Shown piece after piece: positions 47,079 through 55,872 of a DNA stretch of 64,000 nt (its first letter is position 1; every line of letters begins with the position of its first letter). The stretch covers positions 1,426,001-1,490,000 of the forward strand of contig CALSOR010000002.1 in the NCBI GenBank assembly GCA_943788025.1. The letters run 5' to 3'. The notes beneath the pieces are model-generated. The model made no database searches. It had not been told where the DNA came from and worked only from the letters and a program-made list of their open reading frames with translations. The translations under genes and the position numbers were made by a program. Source of the DNA: JABAAE01 sp905480545. GTDB lineage: Bacteria > Planctomycetota > Planctomycetia > Pirellulales > Pirellulaceae.

Positions 47079-47786
47079 TTACTTCAAGAAGCTCTCAATC
47101 AGCTTGAATTGATCACTCCGACTTTGATTGGATTCAAGAATCAATACATTCGCGTTGAGCGTTGCTTTGATTTCCGAAACTTCACGTTCCGTTCGTGCAA
47201 ATGCTGCTCTCAATTGTTGCTCCCGATTAAGCAAGGCGCCGGCTACGAATGGGTGTGCCGCGATGCAAATCGCTTTTTCAGGTTTTGCGTCTTCATGTCT
47301 TTCCGAAGCAGTATTTCGATCGAGGCAAAGTTGATCGACCAAATTGGCTGCGACTTGTTCATAGTTGTCACCGCAACAAACCGAAACGGAACCGATTGGC
47401 TTTAACCATTCCGTTGCAACGAAATGATCGGTCAGTCGAGCAACGCAAAGCTGACGATTTTTGTTTCGATCTTGCTTCTTCGCGTTAAAAATCAACTCGA
47501 TTTTTAGCTGACGAAGTTCATCTTTTACTGCTGGAGTGACAATTGCTGATGACTGCACTCGCACTTGTTTTGTATCGGAAAGTTTGCCTCGCAAGCTTTC
47601 AAGGGTAACCACTTTGTCCGTTAAGCAAACTGAATGATTACCGTTCGTTTCGTCTGTACTCGTGTGTCGTATCGGCTTGCTGCTGACCGGATTTTCAAAC
47701 GAAAGATCCGATTTCAAACGAAGCAATACTTCGCGAACAATCGTTTCAACGATTTTGGGATCGTGTTGTTGGATTGTTGCGCTCAC
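47079..47786 (-). CDS. Unrecognised microcompartment-locus protein with encapsulation-like helix
   Basis: A 235-aa protein I cannot assign. Residues 8-25 (DPKIVETIVREVLLRLK) form an amphipathic helix like those on the aldehyde dehydrogenase and PduL in this locus, followed by a ~35-residue polar linker. Two alpha/beta blocks come next: KVVTLESLRGKLSDTK with IVTPAVKDELRQLKI, a TPA(V)xDxL pattern seen in several microcompartment-associated proteins, and VSVCCGDNYEQVAANL to AICIAAHPFVAGALLNRE. The C-terminus (EIKATLNANVLILES) looks like a Rossmann-type strand-helix end. Position between two BMC-P genes supports a lumen protein. No catalytic motif was found. Confidence 0.75.
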   Translation of the reverse strand: MSATIQQHDPKIVETIVREVLLRLKSDLSFENPVSSKPIRHTSTDETNGNHSVCLTDKVVTLESLRGKLSDTKQVRVQSSAIVTPAVKDELRQLKIELIFNAKKQDRNKNRQLCVARLTDHFVATEWLKPIGSVSVCCGDNYEQVAANLVDQLCLDRNTASERHEDAKPEKAICIAAHPFVAGALLNREQQLRAAFARTEREVSEIKATLNANVLILESNQSRSDQFKLIESFLK

Positions 47787-47815
47787 AATTCGTAAAGTTT
47801 TTTTGGTTGTGTAAG

Positions 47816-48073
47816 TTATTCGTCTTTGATCCCGATGATTGACCAGCGTACTGGCGTTGCATCGGCATCCAAAATCGCACGGGCATTTCTGCCGTCGCTT
47901 GTGATGATGACCACCTCACCAACCCCTGCGCCAAATCCATCAATCGCAATCAAAGGGTCGCCTTCAGGCGATCCGTTTTTCATTTGCGGCTGAACGATCA
48001 AAAGTTTCTGCCCGCTCATGCTTGGGTGTTTGACGGTCGCGGTTGCACGACCAATCACGGTGGCTTTTAACAT
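47816..48073 (-). CDS. BMC-P shell pentamer protein, second copy
   Basis: An 85-aa EutN/CcmL-type vertex protein: MLKATVIGRATATVKHPSM, QKLLIVQP, FGAGVGEVVIITSDG and VRWSIIGIKD. The length is standard for the family. It lies between the aldehyde dehydrogenase and the unrecognised protein. Confidence 0.92.
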   Translation of the reverse strand: MLKATVIGRATATVKHPSMSGQKLLIVQPQMKNGSPEGDPLIAIDGFGAGVGEVVIITSDGRNARAILDADATPVRWSIIGIKDE

Positions 48074-48121
48074 TTTGTTTCATTGGGTGAGTGATCTAAA
48101 AGCGGTCCTGACCTGTTTTCG

Positions 48122-49558
48122 TTAGTCTTTTGGTTTGCCAATAATGCACAAGTCCTCGATGATCGAGCAGCGGCGTTCGCGAGTGAAAGTTAATGGAGTC
48201 GTGACGCCTTCGCCAGTTGGGCCTGCAATGCTAAACGACAAGTAACCTTCGCCTCCGAGACCAAGTCCGGCCATTGATGGTCCGTTCTTGACAAACAAAG
48301 TTGTATCGAGAATCTTGCCCATTCGAGTCATGCTTCGAACATCGTGCGAATGGATGATGCTGGTGTGTCGGAAGCCATGTTCGTATTCGCGGGCTTTTTC
48401 GATTGCTTCGTCGACATTTTTGCACCGGACGAATGGCAGGAATGGCATCATTTGTTCGACAGGAACAAAGGGGTTGAATTCGTCGGTTTCGCCAAAGACC
48501 AATTCAGGCGAACCTGTGAATGATTTGCCGGCCGCTTGCGCGAGTTTCGATGCGTCTTGGCCCAGAAATTCTTTTGCGGCAGCGTCGTGATTGTCGTCGC
48601 CAACTTTTACGATCGCTTGGCTGGTTAAGCGATCGACTTCCGTAGAGTTCAATCGAAGGGCACCGGCACGTTCCATCGCATTCATCATTTGATCGAAAAC
48701 CGATTCAACAACAAAAACTTCTTTCTCTGCAATGCATAACAAGTTATTGTCAAATGCCGCGCCGGCGATAATGGATTGGGCCGCTCGGTCGAGGTCGGCT
48801 GTCGCGTCCACAACAACGGGAGGATTCCCCGGGCCAGCAACGATTGCTCGTTTGCCAGATCGAAGTGCAGCCCGGCCCACTGCTGGTCCGCCCGTTACGC
48901 AAATTAAACGGACGTCACGATGTTTAAAAATGATGTCAGCGGTTTCAAGTGTTGGCTCGGCAATAACGCAAATCAAATTATCGATACCAATGTCATTGTA
49001 GATGGCTTCGTTGAATCGTCTAACGCCTTCGGCGGCAACCTTTTTGCCACTCGGATGTGGATTGACAACAACGGTGTTTCCGGCCGCGATCATGCTGACT
49101 GAGTTGCCTGTGATCGTTGGGAGTGAGTGAGTGACGGGTGTAATTGCACCAATCACACCGAACGGTGCATGTTCAATCACGGCAAGTCCGCGATCACCGC
49201 TATAGACCTGGCTGGACATGAATTCGGTTCCGGGCGATCGTGCCCCCAATGTCTTGAGCTTTTCAATCTTGTGCTCGAGGCGCCCAATCTTGGTCTCTTC
49301 CATCTCCATGGTGCCAAGTTCAACACATTGATCGATTGAGATGCGTCGAATGTGATCGATAATTCGCTTTCGGGTTTCTATCCCGTGCGTTGAAAGTTGC
49401 TCAAACGCTTCGTGCGCGGCAGCGACGGCTTCATTGGCGTCGTGAAAAACGCCATGCTTGCCAGCATGCGATTTGGGAGCAGCGTGTGCACCCTTGTTGA
49501 CCTCAGCCAACACTTGAGTCACGACGTTTCGGATAAGTGCTTCGTTGATTTGATTCAT
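48122..49558 (-). CDS. CoA-acylating aldehyde dehydrogenase with N-terminal encapsulation helix
   Basis: A 478-aa protein of the EutE/PduP type. The N-terminal helix NEALIRNVVTQVLAEV is a classical encapsulation peptide, followed by a short linker. The catalytic Cys lies in FDNNLLCIAEKE, and the NAD-binding region includes GPGNPPVVVDATAD. CoA-acylating activity would turn lactaldehyde into lactyl-CoA (or propanal into propanoyl-CoA), making NADH inside the shell. It lies 61 bp from the neighbouring BMC-P gene on the regulator side. Confidence 0.92.
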   Translation of the reverse strand: MNQINEALIRNVVTQVLAEVNKGAHAAPKSHAGKHGVFHDANEAVAAAHEAFEQLSTHGIETRKRIIDHIRRISIDQCVELGTMEMEETKIGRLEHKIEKLKTLGARSPGTEFMSSQVYSGDRGLAVIEHAPFGVIGAITPVTHSLPTITGNSVSMIAAGNTVVVNPHPSGKKVAAEGVRRFNEAIYNDIGIDNLICVIAEPTLETADIIFKHRDVRLICVTGGPAVGRAALRSGKRAIVAGPGNPPVVVDATADLDRAAQSIIAGAAFDNNLLCIAEKEVFVVESVFDQMMNAMERAGALRLNSTEVDRLTSQAIVKVGDDNHDAAAKEFLGQDASKLAQAAGKSFTGSPELVFGETDEFNPFVPVEQMMPFLPFVRCKNVDEAIEKAREYEHGFRHTSIIHSHDVRSMTRMGKILDTTLFVKNGPSMAGLGLGGEGYLSFSIAGPTGEGVTTPLTFTRERRCSIIEDLCIIGKPKD

Positions 49559-49618
49559 GATTCTTGCTTATTTTGTTTTCGGACGGATTAAGTTTGCGGC
49601 GAATTTCTTCGCTTGGAT

Positions 49619-49930
49619 CTAATCCTCGCGGTTGTAAACACTTTTTTCTTCAACGGTTACGGTGTCGACGATCCCGACGATGATCGTATCAATCGGCATG
49701 TTTTTTGTTTCGGGAGTTAGTCGTGCGCTGGAGCCTTGTGTGATCAGAACAAAATCACCAACGCCTGAGCCTAGGGTATCGACAGCAACAAACGTGCGAC
49801 CGGTGGTCTCAAGCTTTTTGCGTGAGCCAGATGAAAGTCGAAAAGGTTCGACGATCATTAACTTGTGCCCAACCATCGATTCGACCTTTTGAGTCGAGAC
49901 CATTGAACCGGTGACTTTTGCAATGAACAT
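49619..49930 (-). CDS. BMC-P shell pentamer protein, first copy
   Basis: A 103-aa EutN/CcmL-type vertex protein: MFIAKVTGSMVSTQKV, HKLMIVEPFRL, TLGSGVGDFVLITQGSSAR, IIVGIVDTVTV. Its start codon follows the stop of the acetate kinase gene by two bases, so the pair is probably co-translated. Confidence 0.92.
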   Translation of the reverse strand: MFIAKVTGSMVSTQKVESMVGHKLMIVEPFRLSSGSRKKLETTGRTFVAVDTLGSGVGDFVLITQGSSARLTPETKNMPIDTIIVGIVDTVTVEEKSVYNRED

Positions 49931-49932
49931 GA

Positions 49933-51117
49933 TTAACCTTCCAAAAGTTCCTTTGTCTGCCTTGCGACGACCAGTTCTTCATTCGTAGGAACGACCCAAA
50001 TCGACACTCGCGACGAATCGGAATGCACCGAAAATTCTTCACCTCGTACTGAGTTCTTTTCGTTGTCCAAATCGATTCCCAATTCGCTTAGTCCCGCACA
50101 TGCATCACGGCGAATGCCTTGCCCGTTTTGCCCGATGCCACCGGTAAAAACCAATGCGTCCAATCCACCAAGTTCGATCAACAACGATCCGATGTATCTC
50201 CGTATGTCCGCAACAAAAACATCCAGAGCAAGTTGTGCTCGTTTGTTTCCGTTGGCTGCAGCTTCTTCTAGATCTCGACAATCACCACTGACGCCACTAA
50301 GTCCCAAAAGTCCACTCTTGCTCGAAAGCTCATCAATGACTTCCGTTAGCGTTTTGCCAGTTCTTTCCATTAGCATGGGTATGGCAAACGCATCGAAGTC
50401 ACCGCATCGATTATTGTGAAGGAGACCGGTTTGCGGACTCATTCCCATTGATGTCATCACGCTTTCTCGTCCGCGAATCGCACAGAGGCTGCTGGATCCG
50501 CCGAGGTGGCATGAAATCACTCGTGCATCTTCTCGACCTAAAAGCTCTGCCATTCGATTTGCGATATAACGATGACTTGCACCGTGAAACCCCCATCGTT
50601 TGACATGGAAATCTTCCGCCCATTCGAAGGGGATGCCGTAATATTTGACCGCATCTCGATTCGTTTGGTGGAAACCCGTTTCGTACGCCGCAACCAGTGG
50701 GATCTCCGGAAGCTTTTCCGAAAGGGTCCGCATCGCATTGATGTACGGAGGATTGTGAGCTGGTGCGATTTCGTTCATCTCCGTCATTGCTTCGAGAACG
50801 TTTTCGTCAACTCTGTGGACACCGCTAATTCGGCCACCATGTACCGCTTTGAAACCAATCGCGCTGACTTCCGAAGCGTCTTGAAGGCACCCCTGTTCTG
50901 GATCTGTCAGTTGCGTCAAACATTGCTTGACCGCGACGGCATGATCAGGAACGGGCGTTTCCATTTCACTTCGATGTTCACCGATCTCGACAAAACAAGG
51001 ACTGAGATCTTCTCCAATTCGCTCGACGCCTCCGCGCGCAAGCTGTGCTTCGTTTGTCATATCGAACAAGCGATACTTAAAGCTGGTTGAACCAAGATTG
51101 GCAACGAGTACTTTCAC
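49933..51117 (-). CDS. ackA: Acetate kinase (lactate/propionate kinase role likely)
   Basis: A 394-aa acetate kinase-family protein: VLVANLGSTSFKYRLFD at the start, FHQTNRDAVKYYGIP, HGASHRYIANRMAELLG, the ADP-binding block VISCHLGGSSSLCAI, and TGGIGQNG near the end. It makes ATP from an acyl-phosphate. In this locus the acyl-phosphate from PduL is probably lactyl- or propanoyl-phosphate rather than acetyl-phosphate; the kinase usually works outside the shell, and no encapsulation helix is visible. It lies next to BMC-H and BMC-P genes. Confidence 0.9.
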   Translation of the reverse strand: MKVLVANLGSTSFKYRLFDMTNEAQLARGGVERIGEDLSPCFVEIGEHRSEMETPVPDHAVAVKQCLTQLTDPEQGCLQDASEVSAIGFKAVHGGRISGVHRVDENVLEAMTEMNEIAPAHNPPYINAMRTLSEKLPEIPLVAAYETGFHQTNRDAVKYYGIPFEWAEDFHVKRWGFHGASHRYIANRMAELLGREDARVISCHLGGSSSLCAIRGRESVMTSMGMSPQTGLLHNNRCGDFDAFAIPMLMERTGKTLTEVIDELSSKSGLLGLSGVSGDCRDLEEAAANGNKRAQLALDVFVADIRRYIGSLLIELGGLDALVFTGGIGQNGQGIRRDACAGLSELGIDLDNEKNSVRGEEFSVHSDSSRVSIWVVPTNEELVVARQTKELLEG

Positions 51118-51191
51118 GATTGAAAATCCTTTTCTTTCACGGGGTGGTCATTGGCTTGAGTGCGATCGTTATTCGAACTCAAGCCAATCAA

Positions 51192-51455
51192 CTAGAAGCT
51201 TTCCATCAGGCCTTCGGCTGGACGTGGGATAATGTGGCTGCCGATCAGTTCGCCGACTTGCGTGGCTGCATTGGCACCGGCTTCAACAGCGGCACGAACA
51301 CTTCCAACGTCACCCGATACCACGGTGGTGACTAGTCCGCCGCCGATGTCGACTCGTTTTTCAATTTTGACGTTGGCTGCTTTGGCCATTGCGTCGGTTG
51401 CTTCAACTAGGCCAACCAGGCCTTTGGTTTCGATAAGTCCGATAGCAGATTGCAT
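51192..51455 (-). CDS. BMC-H shell hexamer protein, second copy
   Basis: An 87-aa protein with a single BMC domain: AIGLIETKGLVGLVEATDAM, VTTVVSGDVGSVRAAVEAGA and the C-terminal ELIGSHIIPRP. The DVGSVRAAV loop lines the hexamer pore. This type forms the flat facets of the shell. Confidence 0.95.
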   Translation of the reverse strand: MQSAIGLIETKGLVGLVEATDAMAKAANVKIEKRVDIGGGLVTTVVSGDVGSVRAAVEAGANAATQVGELIGSHIIPRPAEGLMESF

Positions 51456-51555
51456 TTTGCTTTCCTTGATTTGTTTTAATTAACGTTTATTGGCAATGAT
51501 GTTTTGCTGAATGTTGACGCGATACATCAGAGATCTGATGCTTGGCTTGGATTCG

Positions 51556-51864
51556 TTACTTTGCTGCTCGCGAAGTTCCGAATTTGAGCTTAGGCAAAAT
51601 AGTTGGTAGGTCTTCGTGAGGTCGTGGAAGGACTTGAACGCTCACGACTTCGCCAACGCGGCTTGCAGCAGCAGCGCCAGCATCGGTCGCAGCTTTTACC
51701 GCTGCAACATCACCGGTGACAAACGCAGCAACAAGTGCGCTGCCAACTTTGTCCCAACCAAGGAATTGCACGTCTGCAGCTTTAAGCATCGCATCCGAGG
51801 CTTCAATCAAGGCGATGAAGCCTTTGGTTTCGATCATGCCCAGCGACTGTAAGGCTTTGGCCAT
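51556..51864 (-). CDS. BMC-H shell hexamer protein, first copy
   Basis: A 102-aa BMC-domain protein from the ATG at 51864 (GGAG nine bases upstream); the frame continues to 52014 but that part overlaps PduL in another frame. Motifs are LGMIETKGFIALIEASDAM, VAAFVTGDVAAVKAATDAG and VQVLPRPHEDLP. A ~15-residue C-terminal tail (PTILPKLKFGTSRAAK) is longer than in the second copy. It makes the facet tiles. Confidence 0.93.
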   Translation of the reverse strand: MAKALQSLGMIETKGFIALIEASDAMLKAADVQFLGWDKVGSALVAAFVTGDVAAVKAATDAGAAAASRVGEVVSVQVLPRPHEDLPTILPKLKFGTSRAAK

Positions 51865-51922
51865 TTGATAGGTCTCCGAAAAAAGTGAAAGTTGTTCTAA
51901 ATCGTCAGAAAAATTGTCTTCG

Positions 51923-52618
51923 TTATTTTTTGCAGCCACATGAGCAGTCCTGTTTGACCAGTTCGACTTTGGATGCCAGATCAAGAGCACAGGCGTTGCC
52001 TTCATCTGTATCAATGTGGACTTCGAGTTTGCTGGTGTCGTCGGCTCGAACGAGTACGTCCTCGAAAACGACTGAGCATTCAGGTGACTTGATCTTCAGT
52101 TTCATGAAGTCGCCTTTTTTCACACCAAAGTAACCAGCATGATCTTGGTTCATGTGCACATGCCGAGCGGCGCGGATCACACCCTGTTTCAATTCGACCG
52201 CGCCATGAGGGCCGACCAAAAGGCAGCCCGGAGTTCCCTCGATATCACCGCTATGCCGAATCGGTGCGTCGATGCCCAAAGAGATTGCGTCCGTGTAGGC
52301 CAATTCGACTTGAGAGAAATTTCTAGTAGGCCCCAGAACTCTTACCGTGGGAAGCATGCGTTTGCGTGGACCAACGACCATGACCGTTTCCGCAGCAGCG
52401 AAAAAACCGTCTTGATACAAATCCTTTTCAGGAGTTAGCGTCTTGCCCGGGCCAAATAGTTGCTCGACATGCTCATCGGTCAGATGGATGTGTCGTGCAG
52501 AAATGCTGACTCGCAGTTCGGGTTTGGTCGATGAGGACTCAGATGTATTGTCTTGTTGATAGACAAGTTGTCGCACGATTTTCTCAATCGTGTTTCGGTC
52601 GATTGTAGTCGAATTCAT
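51923..52618 (-). CDS. pduL: PduL-type phosphate acyltransferase with encapsulation helix
   Basis: A 231-aa protein. The N-terminus DRNTIEKIVRQLVYQQ is an amphipathic encapsulation-like helix, followed by a Ser/Thr-rich linker and the two PduL beta-barrel domains. The zinc-binding histidines lie in VSISARHIHLTDEHV and AARHVHMNQDHA. It converts acyl-CoA to acyl-phosphate and recycles CoA inside the shell. The C-terminal CSCGCKK adds an unusual Cys-rich tail. It is the first enzyme gene after the regulator. Confidence 0.93.
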   Translation of the reverse strand: MNSTTIDRNTIEKIVRQLVYQQDNTSESSSTKPELRVSISARHIHLTDEHVEQLFGPGKTLTPEKDLYQDGFFAAAETVMVVGPRKRMLPTVRVLGPTRNFSQVELAYTDAISLGIDAPIRHSGDIEGTPGCLLVGPHGAVELKQGVIRAARHVHMNQDHAGYFGVKKGDFMKLKIKSPECSVVFEDVLVRADDTSKLEVHIDTDEGNACALDLASKVELVKQDCSCGCKK

Positions 52619-52708
52619 TGTGTCGAGTTCTTGTCGAGGTTGTTTCGATTAGTTTGTGTTTTGAGTACAAATGAGTGGACGCTCAAAAAAGATGTTTGTG
52701 CACTTTTT

Positions 52709-53467
52709 TTACACGCCTGATACAATCAATTTGACGCCTGCATCGGTTATTCGGTTTTTCCACTCGTCATCGATTCCAGAATCTACGACAAGCTTTTGTA
52801 CTGAGCTTAGCTCACACAATCGTGCAAGCGACTTTTTTCCGAACTTTGTACTGTCTGCGATCACGATGACCTCGTCTGCAGCCGCCATCATCGCCTTCTC
52901 GGTTTCGACCAACAGGAAATTACTGTTGTAGAAACCATCATCGTGGATTCCGGCCACACTTAAAAATGCCAGCCGGCAATTGAGTTCACCCAACATTTGA
53001 TTTGCGTAAGGGCCAATCGTTGTTCCTGTTCGCAAATGAACGTTTCCGCCAAGCATCACCAAGTCAGCATCGTGATTCGCGATGAAAAGATTCGAAACGG
53101 GCAACGAGTTTGTGACGACCTGAAGTGGCCGTCCCGACAGTTGCTGCGCTAATTCAAATGTTGTGCTTCCGCCGTCAAGCAATATTGTGTCACCGTCGTC
53201 GACAAGGTCCGCCGCTAAGGCTGCGATTTCTCGCTTTTTGTCGATGTTCTGTGATTGATTTCGTTCAAAATGTGCAAGTTTGGGTTCGGATCCAGTGTAA
53301 AAAACACCACCATGAGTCCGTTTGATCTCGCCTAAATTCTCAAAATGCTCCAAATCACGGCGAATCGTGGATTCCGATCCGTCAACCACTCGAACTAACT
53401 CTTGCGTTGACGCAAAGCCTTTAGTCCGCACGATTTCAAGCAAATGAGAACGTCGATTGTCAGTCAT
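52709..53467 (-). CDS. DeoR-family regulator of the microcompartment locus
   Basis: A 252-aa regulator: N-terminal DeoR winged helix (RRSHLLEIVRTKGFASTQEL, SESTIRRDLEHFENLG) and a C-terminal ribose-isomerase-like sensor domain (DTILLDGGSTTFELAQQL, VMLGGNVHLRTGTTIGP, EVIVIADSTKFGKKSLARL). Such proteins usually repress sugar-phosphate operons and release DNA when a sugar phosphate binds. Being the first gene of the locus it probably autoregulates and controls it, with fuculose- or rhamnulose-1-P as likely effector (inferred). Confidence 0.9.
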   Translation of the reverse strand: MTDNRRSHLLEIVRTKGFASTQELVRVVDGSESTIRRDLEHFENLGEIKRTHGGVFYTGSEPKLAHFERNQSQNIDKKREIAALAADLVDDGDTILLDGGSTTFELAQQLSGRPLQVVTNSLPVSNLFIANHDADLVMLGGNVHLRTGTTIGPYANQMLGELNCRLAFLSVAGIHDDGFYNSNFLLVETEKAMMAAADEVIVIADSTKFGKKSLARLCELSSVQKLVVDSGIDDEWKNRITDAGVKLIVSGV

Positions 53468-53527
53468 CTATTTTTCCTAGATTGCCTGAATGGTCGAATG
53501 ATGAAAGTATGCACCGAAAGACGATTG

Positions 53528-53570
53528 TTTTCAATCGCTTTGTGAAAGAAATGTTTCATATAATTGAAAA
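53528..53570. promoter_or_regulatory. Candidate operator with nested inverted repeats
   Basis: Just upstream of the DeoR gene, TTTTCAAT (53528-53535) and ATTGAAAA (53563-53570) form a perfect inverted repeat enclosing a second, TGAAA/TTTCA (53543-53558). Position and symmetry fit a DeoR-type operator for autoregulation. No match to a known site is claimed. Confidence 0.4.
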
Positions 53571-54500
53571 TTTATCACCATTGCACTGCTTGGCAAGGAC
53601 AGGGTGTGCATCGGTCGCGTGATGGGATTGAAAGTGAGCAATCAACCGAAGTATCGGAGTGGTCTTGATGTCGCGGGGTTGCAAAAAAGATAGCAGCGGT
53701 TTTCAGCGCGATGTAACCAACGCTGTCCCATCGAGGTTCGGGGAGTATTGGTGTTTCGAAAAAGCAACCTGATGTGGAAAGGCAACATGGAATTTTCATA
53801 ATGGGATGCTGCCAAGGCGAAAAAACCCGCGATATTCGATGTTTCCGTTGCTGAAAACGAAATTGGCATTGTGGTTGCTATTCCATTGCCTTCGTCATCT
53901 GAAAAGTTCTTCGAAGGTTGAATCTAATGCTGTTGATTTCCTATTGCGTTTTTACTTTTTTAGTCGTCAGTGGAATGTGGATCTATCACCGACAATCAGC
54001 ATCGGTTGGGGAAAAATAAAAGAGAATCACAGCCGTTGGTCCGACCACCTCCCGCAGGAGCTGTAACGCTGATCACGGCGGTCAGTATTAGGAAGTCACT
54101 GCGGTGCTTGTGATACAAATTGCTGCGACATCAATTTTCGTTGGGGTGCGTTCGTCACATGCCCAATTCCGATTTTGATAATCTTCGATACGTCATTTTT
54201 CAACTTCTTGAATGCCATCACATTGGTGGTTCCATTTTGTTGACGACGAAAACCGGTGGATTGCACCCTTGGCTCCAGTGAGTCACTGCGTTGCAGTGGT
54301 GGATGGATGTAGGCATCCGCTTGGATATGGGCGATGCAGGCCGATGTGTTTCTCATGCAATCTTTGATCGCGATTTTTAAGTGACATTTACCACGGTATC
54401 TCTCGGGGCGGGAAGCTCAGAACAAAGCTTACGATGTCCTTTGGCGTGTGAGGTGCCGTAGATATTGCCTTTGATTTCAGCGGAAATAATGGTGGTTAAT
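53571..54500. other. Long non-coding spacer
   Basis: About 930 bp with no gene I can support on either strand; the ORFs present have poor amino-acid composition. It separates the microcompartment locus from the metallopeptidase-like gene. Confidence 0.4.
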
Positions 54501-55517
54501 TCAGAAGCGTAATTCCATGGTCGACCTCTCCCATTTCTTCTTGAAGTCATCCATGTCGGTCTCGCCTAGCACTTTTTTCAAAGTCTCAAAACCGGTTGGA
54601 TCAGATTTTGAATTTCGGACAAACTCGTGATAGAACGTTCGCAATTTCCCCTTTTGTTGGAGAAAATAACACAGGTACCGGGCCTGCGAATAATTCGTAC
54701 CGGGGTCTTGTTGATAGAACTGGTAGGTCGATGTGGAGCAAAGTTCTTTAAAGGAGGGGACTTTGTTGTCTTTGATATGGATTTGCAAGCCACGCAATCG
54801 CCAATTGGTTAAACCTACAATCTTCTTGTTTTCTTCCTTGCTTTGTTCGTAGAGTGACGCAAGTCCTTCGTTAAACCAAGACGGACAATTTGGGAAGTTC
54901 GATTCGATAAATGGATGAACGATCTCATGAACTAGGGTTCCGCCACCCGTTGAGATGTTCATGATGAGTGCTTTTTTGGTCGACGAGTAAAAACCATACG
55001 GCGTTGACGGCGTGATATCAAAAATTTCTTTGCAATGTTTCTCGTAGCTTCGTTTGTTTTTGAACAACCAAATGTCAATGATTTGATTCGGGTTCTTTTT
55101 GAAGAAGTTCTTTTTTAATAAATCGACGGCCCATTTAACTGTGTAGAGGGAGCGACTTCGTACGCGTTCAAGAGACTCATCGCCGATCACAATGAACGGT
55201 TTTTGCAAAACGATGTGAAAATCATTGGAGGGGATTTTTTTCCGCAGTTCGCCGACGTGTTTTTGGTAATCTGCGGTCGTGAACTCATTTACGTTTGACG
55301 CGACATCCGTAGGGACGATGGCATTGGCCTTATGTGACGTCGCAATGTAGAGGGGTCTCGCCAGGTTTTCCGAGCTGAGGTTTTCCGAGCTGAGTTTTGA
55401 GTGGTTGATATTAGTTTGGGCAAGCAGTTTTTCACCAAACACGATTTGAAATAGAAGAACCATCAAAAGGTACAATGGGTCAAAGCGGCGTTGAGCTGAA
55501 AACATGTTTTTCTGCAT
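54501..55517 (-). CDS. Secreted HExxH metallopeptidase-like protein
   Basis: A 338-aa protein with a signal peptide (PLYLLMVLLFQIVFGEKLLAQ) and a gluzincin-type motif: HEIVH in GGTLVHEIVHPFIES, with the third ligand Glu likely in WFNEGLASLYE, 20 or so residues on. Before it IDIWLFKNKRSYEKHCKEIF and SSTKKALIMNIS match the peptidase-like DUF1570/related architecture common in planctomycetes. Translation may start at 55517 or 55505. The N-terminal LSSENLSSENL comes from a 15-bp duplication. Substrate unknown; exported and possibly active. Confidence 0.75.
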   Translation of the reverse strand: MQKNMFSAQRRFDPLYLLMVLLFQIVFGEKLLAQTNINHSKLSSENLSSENLARPLYIATSHKANAIVPTDVASNVNEFTTADYQKHVGELRKKIPSNDFHIVLQKPFIVIGDESLERVRSRSLYTVKWAVDLLKKNFFKKNPNQIIDIWLFKNKRSYEKHCKEIFDITPSTPYGFYSSTKKALIMNISTGGGTLVHEIVHPFIESNFPNCPSWFNEGLASLYEQSKEENKKIVGLTNWRLRGLQIHIKDNKVPSFKELCSTSTYQFYQQDPGTNYSQARYLCYFLQQKGKLRTFYHEFVRNSKSDPTGFETLKKVLGETDMDDFKKKWERSTMELRF

Positions 55518-55872
55518 CGATTCCTCAGCGATTCTGTGGCGTTCGGTAAAAATTTCGAAGCGACTCTGTCGTGAATGTTATGCCGTTTTACCATTCCGGG
55601 AAATGTTGATCACGCTTTTGGTGCTCTCATTTTGTAAGCAATTTGTAACACTGTTTGAATTCGGTCTCGTGTCCTTTGGTGGACCGTGTTCGTATTTGCA
55701 TCGGAAATAGCCAGATTAATTAACGACTTATCTCAAACGATCGACTTTCGAAATGACTCGAAATCGCGTAAATTCAAGTGTTTAACGCGATTCTCCATTG
55801 CTTGATCGATGTGATCAAGATTTTCATATTTGGTGAATTCAAGAAGAATTTGCCCTTCAAAGACAAGAGTTT
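55518..55872. other. Intergenic region
   Basis: About 355 bp between divergent genes, presumably with both promoters. No gene was supported; no clear promoter was called. Confidence 0.35.

Noticed and set aside
54096..54356. Minus-strand ORF of 86 codons in the long spacer
   Set aside because: Composition and lack of any recognisable motif do not support a gene.
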